Source: Caulobacter sp. RHG1
Lineage (GTDB): Bacteria > Pseudomonadota > Alphaproteobacteria > Caulobacterales > Caulobacteraceae
NCBI RefSeq assembly: GCF_013181195.1
Contig: NZ_SMZP01000006.1
Location: 349,476-413,475 of the forward strand
Direction of reading: 5' to 3'
Length of the DNA stretch: 64,000 bases
Shown here: piece by piece, positions 52,954-60,476 of the stretch
How positions within the stretch are numbered: position 1 is the stretch's first letter
Layout: each line of letters opens with the position of its first letter
Notes under the pieces: generated by a model
Databases searched by the model: none
Seen by the model: only the letters and a program-made list of their open reading frames with translations
What the model was told of the DNA's origin: nothing
Made by a program: the position numbers and the translations under genes

Positions 52954-53727
52954 ATGACCAGACATATCCCCCTGCAAGGCGTCGAGAATTTCCGTGATTT
53001 CGGCGACTACGCCGCCGGGGCCGGGCGACTGAAGCGGGGCGTGCTGTTCCGCGCCGCCCACCAGGCCCAGGCCACCGACGAGGACCTGGACGCCATGGCC
53101 GCCCTGGGCGTGGTCACCATCGTCGACCTGCGTCGGCCCAACGAGCGCGAGCGCGATCCGTCGCGGCGCTGGACCGGCTTCGCCGCCCAGGTGATCGACA
53201 ACGATCTGGGCGCGACCGGGCCGGACCCGTGGCTGACCTTCCTGCAGGAGTCCGACCTCTCGGTCGGCGCGGTCGAGGGCTACATGGAAGAGTACTATCG
53301 CCGCCTGCCGCTGAAGGAGCGGCATATCGACCTCTTCCGCCGCTACTTCCAGGCGCTGAGCGAGGCGCGCGGCCCGGTGCTGATCCACTGCGCGGCCGGC
53401 AAGGACCGCACGGGCATGCTGGCGGCTCTGACCCATCACGTGGCCGGCGTCTCGGACGACGACATCATCGATGACTATCTGCTGACCAACGACGAGGCCC
53501 GCTTCGCGCGCCGGGGTCCCAAATACATGGTCGCCATCGAGGAGGTGACCGGCCGTCGCCCCAGCGAGGCGGCGATGCGCGCGGCCATGGGCGTCGAGGC
53601 CCGTTATCTGGCGGCCGCCCTGGAGGTCATCCAGGCCGAGTTCGGCGGGCTGGACGGCTATCTGGAAAAGGTCATCGGCCTGGACGACGCCGCGCGCGAC
53701 AAGGTGCGGGCGCATATCCTGCTTTAA
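52954..53727 (+). CDS. Tyrosine phosphatase (PTP superfamily, DSP-like)
   Basis: 257 residues. The CX5R loop HCAAGKDRTG has C146 and R152; NFRDFGDYAAGAGRLKRGVLFRAAHQA at 12-38 and the general acid region fit the Y_phosphatase3 group of bacterial protein/lipid phosphatases. The N-terminal ATG 52954 is chosen over an upstream in-frame codon in the repeat flank. Substrate unknown; family members dephosphorylate phosphotyrosine or phosphoinositides. Confidence 0.93.
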   Translation: MTRHIPLQGVENFRDFGDYAAGAGRLKRGVLFRAAHQAQATDEDLDAMAALGVVTIVDLRRPNERERDPSRRWTGFAAQVIDNDLGATGPDPWLTFLQESDLSVGAVEGYMEEYYRRLPLKERHIDLFRRYFQALSEARGPVLIHCAAGKDRTGMLAALTHHVAGVSDDDIIDDYLLTNDEARFARRGPKYMVAIEEVTGRRPSEAAMRAAMGVEARYLAAALEVIQAEFGGLDGYLEKVIGLDDAARDKVRAHILL

Positions 53728-53829
53728 CCGGCTTGAGGATGGTCAAATCCGTAAGGTGACAAACGACCGTTTAAGGTCCAGCCTCGCCTTACGGTCCCGT
53801 CAGAGGACCGAGCATCACTAGGGTGTGGC

Positions 53830-55275
53830 ATGAGTGAGTTGGCGGGTTCGGCTCCGGGCATGAGCGATGTCGCGGGCGATGACATCCTGGTCCCGACACC
53901 CCAGAAGAAACTCTCCCGAGGCGCGCTGAGCTGGATCCTGCACCAGGGCTCGCGCGACCCCTACGTCATCCTCGTCACCATCTACGTCTTCTCGCCTTAC
54001 TTCTCGCGGGTGCTGGTCGGCGATCCGGTCAAGGGTCAGGCGGTGGTGGCCGACATCTCCACCGTCTACGGCGTGCTGACCGCCCTGACCGCGCCGCTGC
54101 TGGGCGCCTCGATCGAACGCTTCGGACCGCGCAAGCCGCTGATGGCGCTGATCCTGGCGGTCATGGTTCCGCTGCTGATCGGGCTGTGGTGGGCCGCGCC
54201 GGGCGGGCTGTCGGTCGGCGTAGTGGGCGCGATGCTGATCGTGCTGGGCGTGGTCTACAACTGGGGCGACGTGCTGAACAACTCGCTGCTGTCGCGCGCC
54301 GCCGAGAAGGGGCAGGAGCCGGTGCTCTCGGGCCTGGGGTATGCGACGGCCAACGGCCTGTCGGTGACGCTGCTGATCTTCGTGATGTGGGCCTTCGTGC
54401 TGCCGGGCATGGTCCCATGGTCGTTCGTGCCGTCGGCGCCGCTGCTGGGCCTCAGCCAGACCGCCCACGAGCCCAGCCGCATCGCCGGACCGCTGGCGGG
54501 CCTGGTCATGGCGCTGGGCGCAATCCCGTTCTTCCTGTGGACCCGCGACGCGCCGCGCACCGGCGTGCCGTTCCTGGCCTCGCTGAAGGAAGGCGTGAAG
54601 CTGATCCTCGACACCTTCGCCAACCTCAGGGGTCACGCCGACGTCGCCAAGTTCCTGGGCGCGCGGATGCTGTACTGCGACGGCATGACGGCCCTGCTGA
54701 TCTTCGGCGGCCTGTTCGCGTCCGGCCTGATGAAGTGGGGCGAGCTGGAGATGCTGGCCTATGGCGTCTCGCTGTCGATCTTCGGCGTGCTGGGCGGGCT
54801 GCTGGCCCCATGGCTGGATCGCACCCTGGGGCCGCGCAAGGCGGTGCAGGTCGAGATCGGCTGCTGCATCCTGATGCTGCTGGGCACCCTGGGCATGGGC
54901 CGAGAGAAGATCCTGTTCTTCTGGACCTGGGATGCGGCGACCCATCCGCCGGTGTGGAACAGCCCGCTGTTCTCGACCCTGCCCGAGCTGATCTATCTGG
55001 GCATGGGCCTGCTGATCGCTGTCTTCGTCACCGCCCAGTACGCCTCAAGCCGCACCCTGCTGGTGCGACTGGCCCCCGCCGACCGCATGGCCGCGTTCTT
55101 CGGCCTGTTCTCGCTGTCAGGCACCGCGACCATGTGGCTGGGCTCGCTGCTGGTGGCCCTGGCGACGAAGATGTTCGCCAGCCAGGTGGCGGGCTTCATC
55201 CCGATCGCGGGGCTGCTGGCCCTGGGGCTGGTGGGGCTGTTCTGGGTGAAGGGCGGAGAGCGGGAGGCGGCATAG
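53830..55275 (+). CDS. MFS transporter
   Basis: 481 residues with 12 predicted membrane helices. MFS features include ASIERFGPRKPLMALI (the GxxxDRxGRR-like loop) and a second motif in the C-half (LAPWLDRTLGPRKAVQVEIG). The start is soluble, with 40 residues before helix 1. It fits the UMF1/Atg22-type group of MFS proteins, whose substrates are often unknown. A leader of about 100 bases with an inverted repeat precedes it (CCGTAAGG at 53749 and CCTTACGG at 53787). Confidence 0.88.
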   Translation: MSELAGSAPGMSDVAGDDILVPTPQKKLSRGALSWILHQGSRDPYVILVTIYVFSPYFSRVLVGDPVKGQAVVADISTVYGVLTALTAPLLGASIERFGPRKPLMALILAVMVPLLIGLWWAAPGGLSVGVVGAMLIVLGVVYNWGDVLNNSLLSRAAEKGQEPVLSGLGYATANGLSVTLLIFVMWAFVLPGMVPWSFVPSAPLLGLSQTAHEPSRIAGPLAGLVMALGAIPFFLWTRDAPRTGVPFLASLKEGVKLILDTFANLRGHADVAKFLGARMLYCDGMTALLIFGGLFASGLMKWGELEMLAYGVSLSIFGVLGGLLAPWLDRTLGPRKAVQVEIGCCILMLLGTLGMGREKILFFWTWDAATHPPVWNSPLFSTLPELIYLGMGLLIAVFVTAQYASSRTLLVRLAPADRMAAFFGLFSLSGTATMWLGSLLVALATKMFASQVAGFIPIAGLLALGLVGLFWVKGGEREAA

Positions 55276-55359
55276 CGCCCCCTCCGTCACGCGGCTTCGC
55301 CGCGCGCCACCTCCCCCGTGCAACGGGGAAGGGGACCGCGAAGCGGTGGAGGGGGCGCT
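55274..55359. repeat. Palindromic repeat family A, copy 3 (short)
   Basis: Opens with the same 15-bp AGCGCCCCCTCCGTC (55274-55288); the last 12 bp of the closing end, GGAGGGGGCGCT, lie at 55348-55359. Shorter internal part than copies 1 and 2. It overlaps the MFS stop and ends 23 bases before pabB. Confidence 0.8.
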
Positions 55360-55382
55360 GGCCGCCTGCTACACCGCCTCCC

Positions 55383-56699
55383 ATGCGCCGCGTCGCCCTC
55401 CTCACCGCCCCCTGGCGCGAGCCGGTCTGGGCCCTCGCGCCCTTCCGGGACGAGCCCCATGCCTGCGCGCTGGTCACCGGCGGCGGCGGGCGGTGGTCGT
55501 ACCTGCTGCGGACGCCGGACCAGACCTTCGACGTCGCCGCCGATCCGTTCGCGGCCTTCGCCAACCTGCTCGGCCCCCGCCTGCCGAGCGATCCCGAGGG
55601 CCCGCCGTTCCAGGGCGGCGTCGTCGGGCTGGCCGCCTACGAACTGGGCGACCGGATCGAGGCGCTGGCGCTTTCCCGCACCGACTGGCCGGACCTGGCC
55701 TGCGCCCGCTACCTGGCCCTGCTGGCCTTCGACCATCACGCGCGGCAGGTCGTCGCGGTGGGGCGCGGCGAGACCGACGCCGAAGCGCAGGCGCGCGCCC
55801 GCGGCGCCCTGGCCTGGCTGGACGTCGCCGCCGCCGAGCGCCCGGAGCCCGCCGGCCCGCTGTGCCCCGACCTGACCGCCGCGGACCCCGCCGCCTACGA
55901 AGCCGCGGTCGCCGAGGTGGTCGCGCGCATCCTGGGCGGCGAGATCTTCCAGGCCAATATCGCGCGTGCCTGGACCGGACGCCTGGCGGCCGGCGTCGAT
56001 CCGTTCGACCTGTTCGCGCGGCTGCGCGCCGCCAGCCCCGCGCCGTTCTCGGCGTACTTGCGCCTGCCCGGTCGCGCCCTGGTCTCCAACTCGCCCGAAC
56101 GCTTCCTGAAGGTCACGCCGGACGGGGCGATCGAGACCCAGCCGATCAAGGGCACCCGCCCGCGGGGCCGCTACGCCGCCGAAGACCGCGCCCTGGCCGC
56201 CGCGCTGCTGGCCAGCGACAAGGACCGGGCCGAGAACCTGATGATCGTCGACCTGATGCGCAACGACCTGGCGCGCGTCAGTCCGCCCGGCAGCGTGCAG
56301 GTTCCCGCGCTGTTCAAGGTCGAGAGCTTCGCCAACGTCCATCACCTGGTCTCGACCGTCACGGCGCGGCTGGCCGGAGAGCGCACCGTGGCCGACCTGC
56401 TGCGGGCCAGCTTCCCGCCGGGCTCGATCACCGGCGCGCCGAAGGTCCAGGCCATGAAGGTGATCGCCCAGCTCGAGCCGCCGCGAGGGCCCTATTGCGG
56501 CAGCCTGTTCTGGGCGGGCCTGGATGGCGCGTTCGACTCCAGCGTGCTGATCCGCAGCGTCGCCCTGACCGAGGAGGACGGCGGCTGGCGCCTGGAGGCC
56601 CGGGCCGGGGCGGGCATCGTCGCCGACAGCGATCCGCGCGCCGAACGCCTGGAAACGGAAGCCAAGATCGCCGCCCTGAAGAAGGCCCTGACCGAATGA
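55383..56699 (+). CDS. pabB: Aminodeoxychorismate synthase component I
   Basis: Converts chorismate with ammonia to 4-amino-4-deoxychorismate for folate synthesis. 438 residues. The C-terminal chorismate-binding domain is clear: EIFQANIARAW near 185, SNSPERFLKV, QPIKGTRPRG near 260, DLMRNDLARV, VHHLVSTVTARL and PGSITGAPKVQAMKVI near 345, ending FDSSVLIRS. The glutaminase partner PabA is not in the window. Its stop overlaps pabC (ATGA). Confidence 0.95.
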   Translation: MRRVALLTAPWREPVWALAPFRDEPHACALVTGGGGRWSYLLRTPDQTFDVAADPFAAFANLLGPRLPSDPEGPPFQGGVVGLAAYELGDRIEALALSRTDWPDLACARYLALLAFDHHARQVVAVGRGETDAEAQARARGALAWLDVAAAERPEPAGPLCPDLTAADPAAYEAAVAEVVARILGGEIFQANIARAWTGRLAAGVDPFDLFARLRAASPAPFSAYLRLPGRALVSNSPERFLKVTPDGAIETQPIKGTRPRGRYAAEDRALAAALLASDKDRAENLMIVDLMRNDLARVSPPGSVQVPALFKVESFANVHHLVSTVTARLAGERTVADLLRASFPPGSITGAPKVQAMKVIAQLEPPRGPYCGSLFWAGLDGAFDSSVLIRSVALTEEDGGWRLEARAGAGIVADSDPRAERLETEAKIAALKKALTE

Positions 56700-57448
56700 T
56701 CCCTGCCGGCGCCATTCCTCTTGATGACAGGGGCCTGCTGCTGGGCGATGGCCTGTTCGAGACCCTGCTGGCGGTCGACGGCGTGGTCCCGCACCTGGCG
56801 GCTCACCTGGATCGCATGACGGCCAGCAGCGACGTCCTGGGCTTGCCGTTCGATCGCGGCGACGCTGAGCGCGCGATCCGCGAAGCCTCGCCCGCTGAAG
56901 GGCGGTTCGCCATCCGCCTGACCCTGACCGCCGGCTCCGGGGGGAGGGGCCTGGACCGTCCCGCCGCGCCGGTCCTGCGGCTGTTCGCCGCCGCCGCGCC
57001 CTCGGCGGTCGTGACGACGCCCGCCTCCGCCATCATCGCGACCACGCGCCGCAACGAGGGCTCGCCGGCGTCGCGGCTGAAGACCCTGAGCTATCTCGAC
57101 AACGTCCTGGCCCGGGCCGAGGCCAAGGCCGCCGGCGCCGACGAGGCGGTGATGCTGAACAATCGCGGCGAGCTGGCCTGCGCCGGGGCGGCCAACCTGT
57201 TCTGGGTCGCGGGCGGGCGGCTCTTCACGCCCCGTCTGGACTGCGGCGTGCTGGCCGGGATCACCCGCGGGCGGCTGATGGCGCTGCACGACGTCGAGGC
57301 GGTCGCGGTGGGACCCGAGGTGCTGGACAACGCCGAGGCGGTGCTCCTGACCAACAGTCTGATCGGCGTGCGGCCGGTGTCACGTCTTGGCTCGCGAGCC
57401 TTCGCCGAGCATCCGCTGGTCGCGCGGCTGCAAGCCCAGCTGGCCTAG
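56696..57448 (+). CDS. pabC: Aminodeoxychorismate lyase
   Basis: PLP enzyme releasing pyruvate from aminodeoxychorismate to give 4-aminobenzoate. 250 residues, fold type IV: PLDDRGLLLGDGLFETLL opening, PLP-lysine in SRLKTLSYLDNVLARAEAK, GADEAVMLNNRGELACAGAANLFWV, and ITRGRLMALHD. Four-base overlap with pabB makes coupled translation likely. A branched-chain aminotransferase role is possible but the context decides for pabC. Confidence 0.94.
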   Translation: MIPAGAIPLDDRGLLLGDGLFETLLAVDGVVPHLAAHLDRMTASSDVLGLPFDRGDAERAIREASPAEGRFAIRLTLTAGSGGRGLDRPAAPVLRLFAAAAPSAVVTTPASAIIATTRRNEGSPASRLKTLSYLDNVLARAEAKAAGADEAVMLNNRGELACAGAANLFWVAGGRLFTPRLDCGVLAGITRGRLMALHDVEAVAVGPEVLDNAEAVLLTNSLIGVRPVSRLGSRAFAEHPLVARLQAQLA

Positions 57449-58023
57449 TTTTCCTTGTTCCACAGCACCACGTCCGACTTGCGGGGACGCAGGTAATAGG
57501 TGCGGGTGAAGGTCAGGGGCTTGGACAGCACGAACTTGATCGGCGAGGTGTAGGCGTAGCTGGCTCGGGCCAGGATCACGCTCTGGTTGGCGGGCAGCAC
57601 CCCGACGGAGACGTCGGTCACCACCACGCCCTGCTTGGGGCAGGTGACGCCGGCGTTGGAGGTCTGGGACCAGGCCACGGTGTCCTTGCCGCTGGCGTCG
57701 GAGGTGATGCTGGCGACGCACATCGACAGATTGCCCTCCGGGAAGGGGGCCATGATGATCTTGCCGATGGTGAAGGTGTCGGCCATCTTCAGCGGACCCG
57801 TCTGGCCAGTCTGGGCGATAAGGTCGCCGATGGTCGAGGTGATGTTGGACAGGCGCCGCTGGGCCATCATCGCCTGGGTCAGCTCGGCCATGCCGCAGTA
57901 CATCAGGATCAGCACCGGGGCGATCAGGGCGAACTCGATGGCCGAGACGCCGCGACGGTCGCGCCAGAAGCCGATCAGCGGTCGGGTCGGGCGCGCGCGG
58001 CGCGTCATCGGGTCGCGCCTCAT
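57445..58023 (-). CDS. TadE-like pseudopilin of the Tad pilus locus (1)
   Basis: 192 residues. A basic N-terminus (RRARPTRPLIGFWRDRRG) is followed by the TadE/prepilin segment GVSAIEFALIAPVLILMYCGMAELTQAM, with the E at position 5 of the hydrophobic helix as in pilins. The soluble remainder has paired Cys. Minor pilins of this sort (TadE, TadF, TadG; in Caulobacter CpaJ and CpaK) prime or cap Flp pili. The ATG overlaps the upstream stop (ATGA). It ends four bases inside pabC on the other strand. Confidence 0.88.
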   Translation of the reverse strand: MRRDPMTRRARPTRPLIGFWRDRRGVSAIEFALIAPVLILMYCGMAELTQAMMAQRRLSNITSTIGDLIAQTGQTGPLKMADTFTIGKIIMAPFPEGNLSMCVASITSDASGKDTVAWSQTSNAGVTCPKQGVVVTDVSVGVLPANQSVILARASYAYTSPIKFVLSKPLTFTRTYYLRPRKSDVVLWNKEN

Positions 58024-58568
58024 TGGTCGTAGGGCTCGTTGGTGAAGGCGGTGGCGGCGTAGAGAACCCGCTTGCCGTTGCTGCTTTGCAGGCCGGTCTG
58101 CAGCAGGGGCGTGATCAGCGGCCAGGTGTAATAGGCCCGGATCAGCACGACCGAGCCGGGCACGCCCGGCTTCCAGGTCATGGTCTTGGGCGTGTCGCCG
58201 TCATTGGCGGTGTTGGTGGTCGTGTAGTCGGCGAAGGTCTGGACGTCGATCTGCAGCGACGTGGCGCAGTTGCCGCCGATCGGCAGCATCTTGTTGCAGA
58301 CGGCGGTCTTGAACGCGGCGGCGCTGGTGCCGGCGGTCTGGGCCTCGCCGGTGCGGATGGTGCGGCCCACGTCGATGACCGCGCTTTCCAGCGTCAGCGA
58401 GATCACCAGCACCAGGCCCAGCTCGATGATCGCGAAGATCAGGGTCAGGAAGGGAATGGCCACCAGGGCGAACTCGACCGCGGTCGCTCCGCTCTCGGCG
58501 CGCGCGAACCGGCCGGTCGTGCGGACCAGGCGGCGTCGAGCGCGTTCGAGGATCGGAAGTCGGGCCAT
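58020..58568 (-). CDS. TadE-like pseudopilin of the Tad pilus locus (2)
   Basis: 182 residues, start ATG 58568 (MARLPILERARR). The prepilin-like GATAVEFALVAIPFLTLIFAIIELGLVLVIS lies at about 25-60 with E five residues after the G. A pair of Cys (AVCNKMLPIGGNC) follows in the soluble domain. First gene of a translationally coupled pair with the gene above; together they are probable minor pilins transcribed against pilA. Confidence 0.88.
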   Translation of the reverse strand: MARLPILERARRRLVRTTGRFARAESGATAVEFALVAIPFLTLIFAIIELGLVLVISLTLESAVIDVGRTIRTGEAQTAGTSAAAFKTAVCNKMLPIGGNCATSLQIDVQTFADYTTTNTANDGDTPKTMTWKPGVPGSVVLIRAYYTWPLITPLLQTGLQSSNGKRVLYAATAFTNEPYDQ

Positions 58569-58686
58569 CGTGCGGGCATTCCGTGAAAAGGACCCCGGCA
58601 CCCTAGCCGAACGATCCTAATCACTGGTGTAGGGGCCTGGAGCCTTGGGGAGGTGCGACGAACGCACGCACGCCCGTGAGTCTATA

Positions 58687-59085
58687 CTAGGGAACGGTCG
58701 CGCCGCCGGTCAGGCGGGTGCATTGCGCCCCGCAGGCGTAGGTGCTGGGGTTCGCGCCGCGATAGACGGTGACGCCGGCGCCCTCGGAGACAACGATCTG
58801 ACGATCGGCCAAGGCGCGGCCGCTGGCGCCGAACGCCAGCAGGCTGGTCACGCCGGGGCGCTTGCCCAGGACCACCAGGGTGCGGTCGTTGACGACGCTG
58901 ACATCGGCGACGGTGGGGTCGCCCACGACGACGTCGCGCACCGCGCCGCCCAGATTCAGGTACGAGGCCTGGCCGGCGGCGACCGGCAGATCGGCCGATG
59001 CCGCATTGATGGGAAGCATCTGCGCGCTCACGGAGACCCCCGAAAGGGTCAGGGCGGCGGCGATGGCGAGCGAAAAGCGGCGCAT
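58687..59085 (-). CDS. Stand-alone secretin N-domain pilus-assembly protein
   Basis: 132 residues. After a Sec signal (1-22, ending SVSAQ) the whole protein is one domain like the pilus-assembly N-terminal domain that opens CpaC: AVRDVVVGDPTVADVSVVNDRTLVVLGKRPGVTSLLAFGASGRALADRQIVV parallels the CpaC segment DVRDLLVTNPLVADAVL. It lacks the barrel. Two Cys near the C-terminus (YACGAQCTRL). Divergent from pilA, so probably an accessory periplasmic pilus protein; I recall such a gene, CpaI, in Caulobacter. Confidence 0.87.
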   Translation of the reverse strand: MRRFSLAIAAALTLSGVSVSAQMLPINAASADLPVAAGQASYLNLGGAVRDVVVGDPTVADVSVVNDRTLVVLGKRPGVTSLLAFGASGRALADRQIVVSEGAGVTVYRGANPSTYACGAQCTRLTGGATVP

Positions 59086-59402
59086 GAGGTTTGCGTTTCC
59101 GGATCAGACTGTACGTCGAGGATCATTTTATTTGGTCAACAAATACCTAAAGCGAGACTGTGTGCGTCAAGGCGTCGCTTGAGAGAATCCTTGATTCAAA
59201 AGGGTTTTGAGATCGCTCTGGATCTCATAGTTAAGAACAAATAATGGTAAATACAAATAAACCAAAAGAAAATTCCCAGAAACTAGTTCGAGTTTACTGG
59301 CCATTAAGTCAGTTGGGCGAAGTTGATCGTGTTTTCGGGGGTGAGCAAGTCGAACGGCTTGAAAGCCTCAAATCAACTCAAACTGGTTTAGGAGACCAAG
59401 TC
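59086..59402 (+). promoter_or_regulatory. AT-rich pilA control region
   Basis: 317 bases, clearly less GC-rich than the rest. It holds GAATC-CTT-GATTC (59185-59197), two CcrM sites in mirror arrangement; TGAGATC/GATCTCA (59208-59214, 59221-59227); and two CtrA-like boxes: GTAA-N7-TAAAC (59247-59262) and TTTA-N7-TTAAG (59293-59308), the latter placed 95 bases before the pilA ATG. The region is also the promoter for the divergent gene. Confidence 0.65.
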
Positions 59403-59576
59403 ATGACCAAGTTCGTCACTCGCTTCCTGAAGGATGAATCGGGCGCCACGGCCATCGAGTACGGCCTGATCGCTGCCCTGATCGCTGTTGTGATCATCAC
59501 CGGCGTGTCGGCTCTGGGTAACAACCTGAACGCCAAGTTCAACGCCATCGCGACGAAGGTCGGCACCACCGCCTAA
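59403..59576 (+). CDS. pilA: Flp-type major pilin PilA
   Basis: Subunit of the Tad pilus used for surface attachment and phage adsorption. 57 residues: a short leader TKFVTRFLKDESG, then ATAIEYGLIAALIAVVIITG. Prepilin peptidase CpaA should cut after the G at 13, leaving a 44-residue pilin with E5 of the mature helix. Caulobacter PilA has 59 residues. ATG 59403 has GGAG eight bases before it. An in-frame extension to 59244 is not used. A terminator follows, separating it from cpaA. Confidence 0.97.
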   Translation: MTKFVTRFLKDESGATAIEYGLIAALIAVVIITGVSALGNNLNAKFNAIATKVGTTA

Positions 59577-59595
59577 CGGTTGCTGATCTCTCGAA

Positions 59596-59634
59596 AAAAG
59601 AGGGTCGGGGCTCACGCTCCGGCCCTTTTTCTTT
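59596..59634 (+). terminator. Rho-independent terminator of pilA
   Basis: AGGGTCGGGG (59601-59610) pairs with CTCCGGCCCT (59617-59626), two G-U pairs, then a T run. The upstream A run makes it work in both directions. Confidence 0.75.
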
Positions 59635-59773
59635 GAATGGTCCCTGTTTTTCCGGGGCTCTCTTCTTTGGACCGCAAGCAGAGCCGATCCCGCAAAGCTG
59701 GGAAACGTTTGCTTCATCGGTCCGTCCCAGAATGAAGCGACCCGAAAGGGAAGCACACGAGGCCTCTTAAGCC

Positions 59774-60286
59774 ATGCAAGCCATCCAGATCACGCTGCTG
59801 CTGGTGTTCCCGGTCCTGGCCGTCATCGGCGGCCTGAAGGACCTGACCAGCTACACGATCCCCAACTGGATCTCGCTGGCCCTGATCGCGGCCTTCTTCC
59901 CTGCGGCCCTGATCAGCGGCGCGCCGCTGGGCGAGATCGGCCTGTGCCTGGCCGTCGGCCTGGGCGCTCTGGTTCTCGGCATGGGCATGTTCGCGGCCGG
60001 CTGGATCGGCGGCGGCGACGGCAAGCTGTTTGCGGTGTGCGCCCTGTGGGTGGGGGCGTCCGGCGCCTTGCCGTTCCTGCTCTATACCTGTCTCGCTGGC
60101 GGAGCCCTGACCTTCGCCATCCTGTTCCTGCGCTCGGGCTTCTTCACGCCCATCGTCGCGGGCGGACCCGGCTGGCTGCGCAACCTGGGCAAGGAGGGCG
60201 GCGACCTGCCTTACGGCGTCGCCATCGCCATCGGCGCCCTGGCGGCTTTCCCCGAGGGCGCCCTGGCGCGGGGAATCCTGGGTTGA
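59774..60286 (+). CDS. cpaA: Prepilin peptidase CpaA
   Basis: Aspartate protease that matures PilA. 170 residues, multi-helical. The two catalytic aspartates are in GGLKDLTSYTIPN near 22 and in GGGDGKLF near 78, the G-x-GD of TadV/CpaA. It lacks the methyltransferase domain of PilD, as usual for Tad systems. Gene follows pilA and a terminator, with its own upstream space. Confidence 0.94.
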   Translation: MQAIQITLLLVFPVLAVIGGLKDLTSYTIPNWISLALIAAFFPAALISGAPLGEIGLCLAVGLGALVLGMGMFAAGWIGGGDGKLFAVCALWVGASGALPFLLYTCLAGGALTFAILFLRSGFFTPIVAGGPGWLRNLGKEGGDLPYGVAIAIGALAAFPEGALARGILG

Positions 60287-60292
60287 GCCCCA

Positions 60293-60347
60293 AACCCTGA
60301 GACTCGCCCCGCGACAGCCTGTCGCGTGCGCCATTCGACTCAGGGTT
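60293..60347 (+). promoter_or_regulatory. Branched hairpin between cpaA and cpaB
   Basis: AACCCTGAG (60293-60301) pairs with CTCAGGGTT (60339-60347), enclosing a second stem CGCGACA-GCC-TGTCGCG (60310-60326); an A-rich run follows. It could end the cpaA message or mark RNA processing. Confidence 0.55.
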
Positions 60348-60354
60348 AAAAACT

Positions 60355-60373
60355 TTTAGCGGGCGTTAACCAT
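60355..60373 (+). promoter_or_regulatory. CtrA box upstream of cpaB
   Basis: TTTAGCGGGCGTTAAC (60355-60370) fits TTAA-N7-TTAAC with one mismatch, and the right half continues as TTAACCAT (60366-60373), the CtrA half-site. It is 104 bases before the cpaB ATG. Confidence 0.7.
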
Positions 60374-60476
60374 GCACAGGCGAGCATGGGACGTAGCCAG
60401 AAAGGCTGACTGACGAATTTTGCGCGCTTGCCGGAAGGGCGGCCGTGGAGTTCTTCCCAAGAGTTTCAGCCCGCGC

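Noticed and set aside
59244..59402. In-frame extension of pilA by 53 residues from an ATG at 59244
   Set aside because: It crosses the AT-rich control region with CtrA-like boxes, has no ribosome site, and pilins start with a short leader like the one at 59403.
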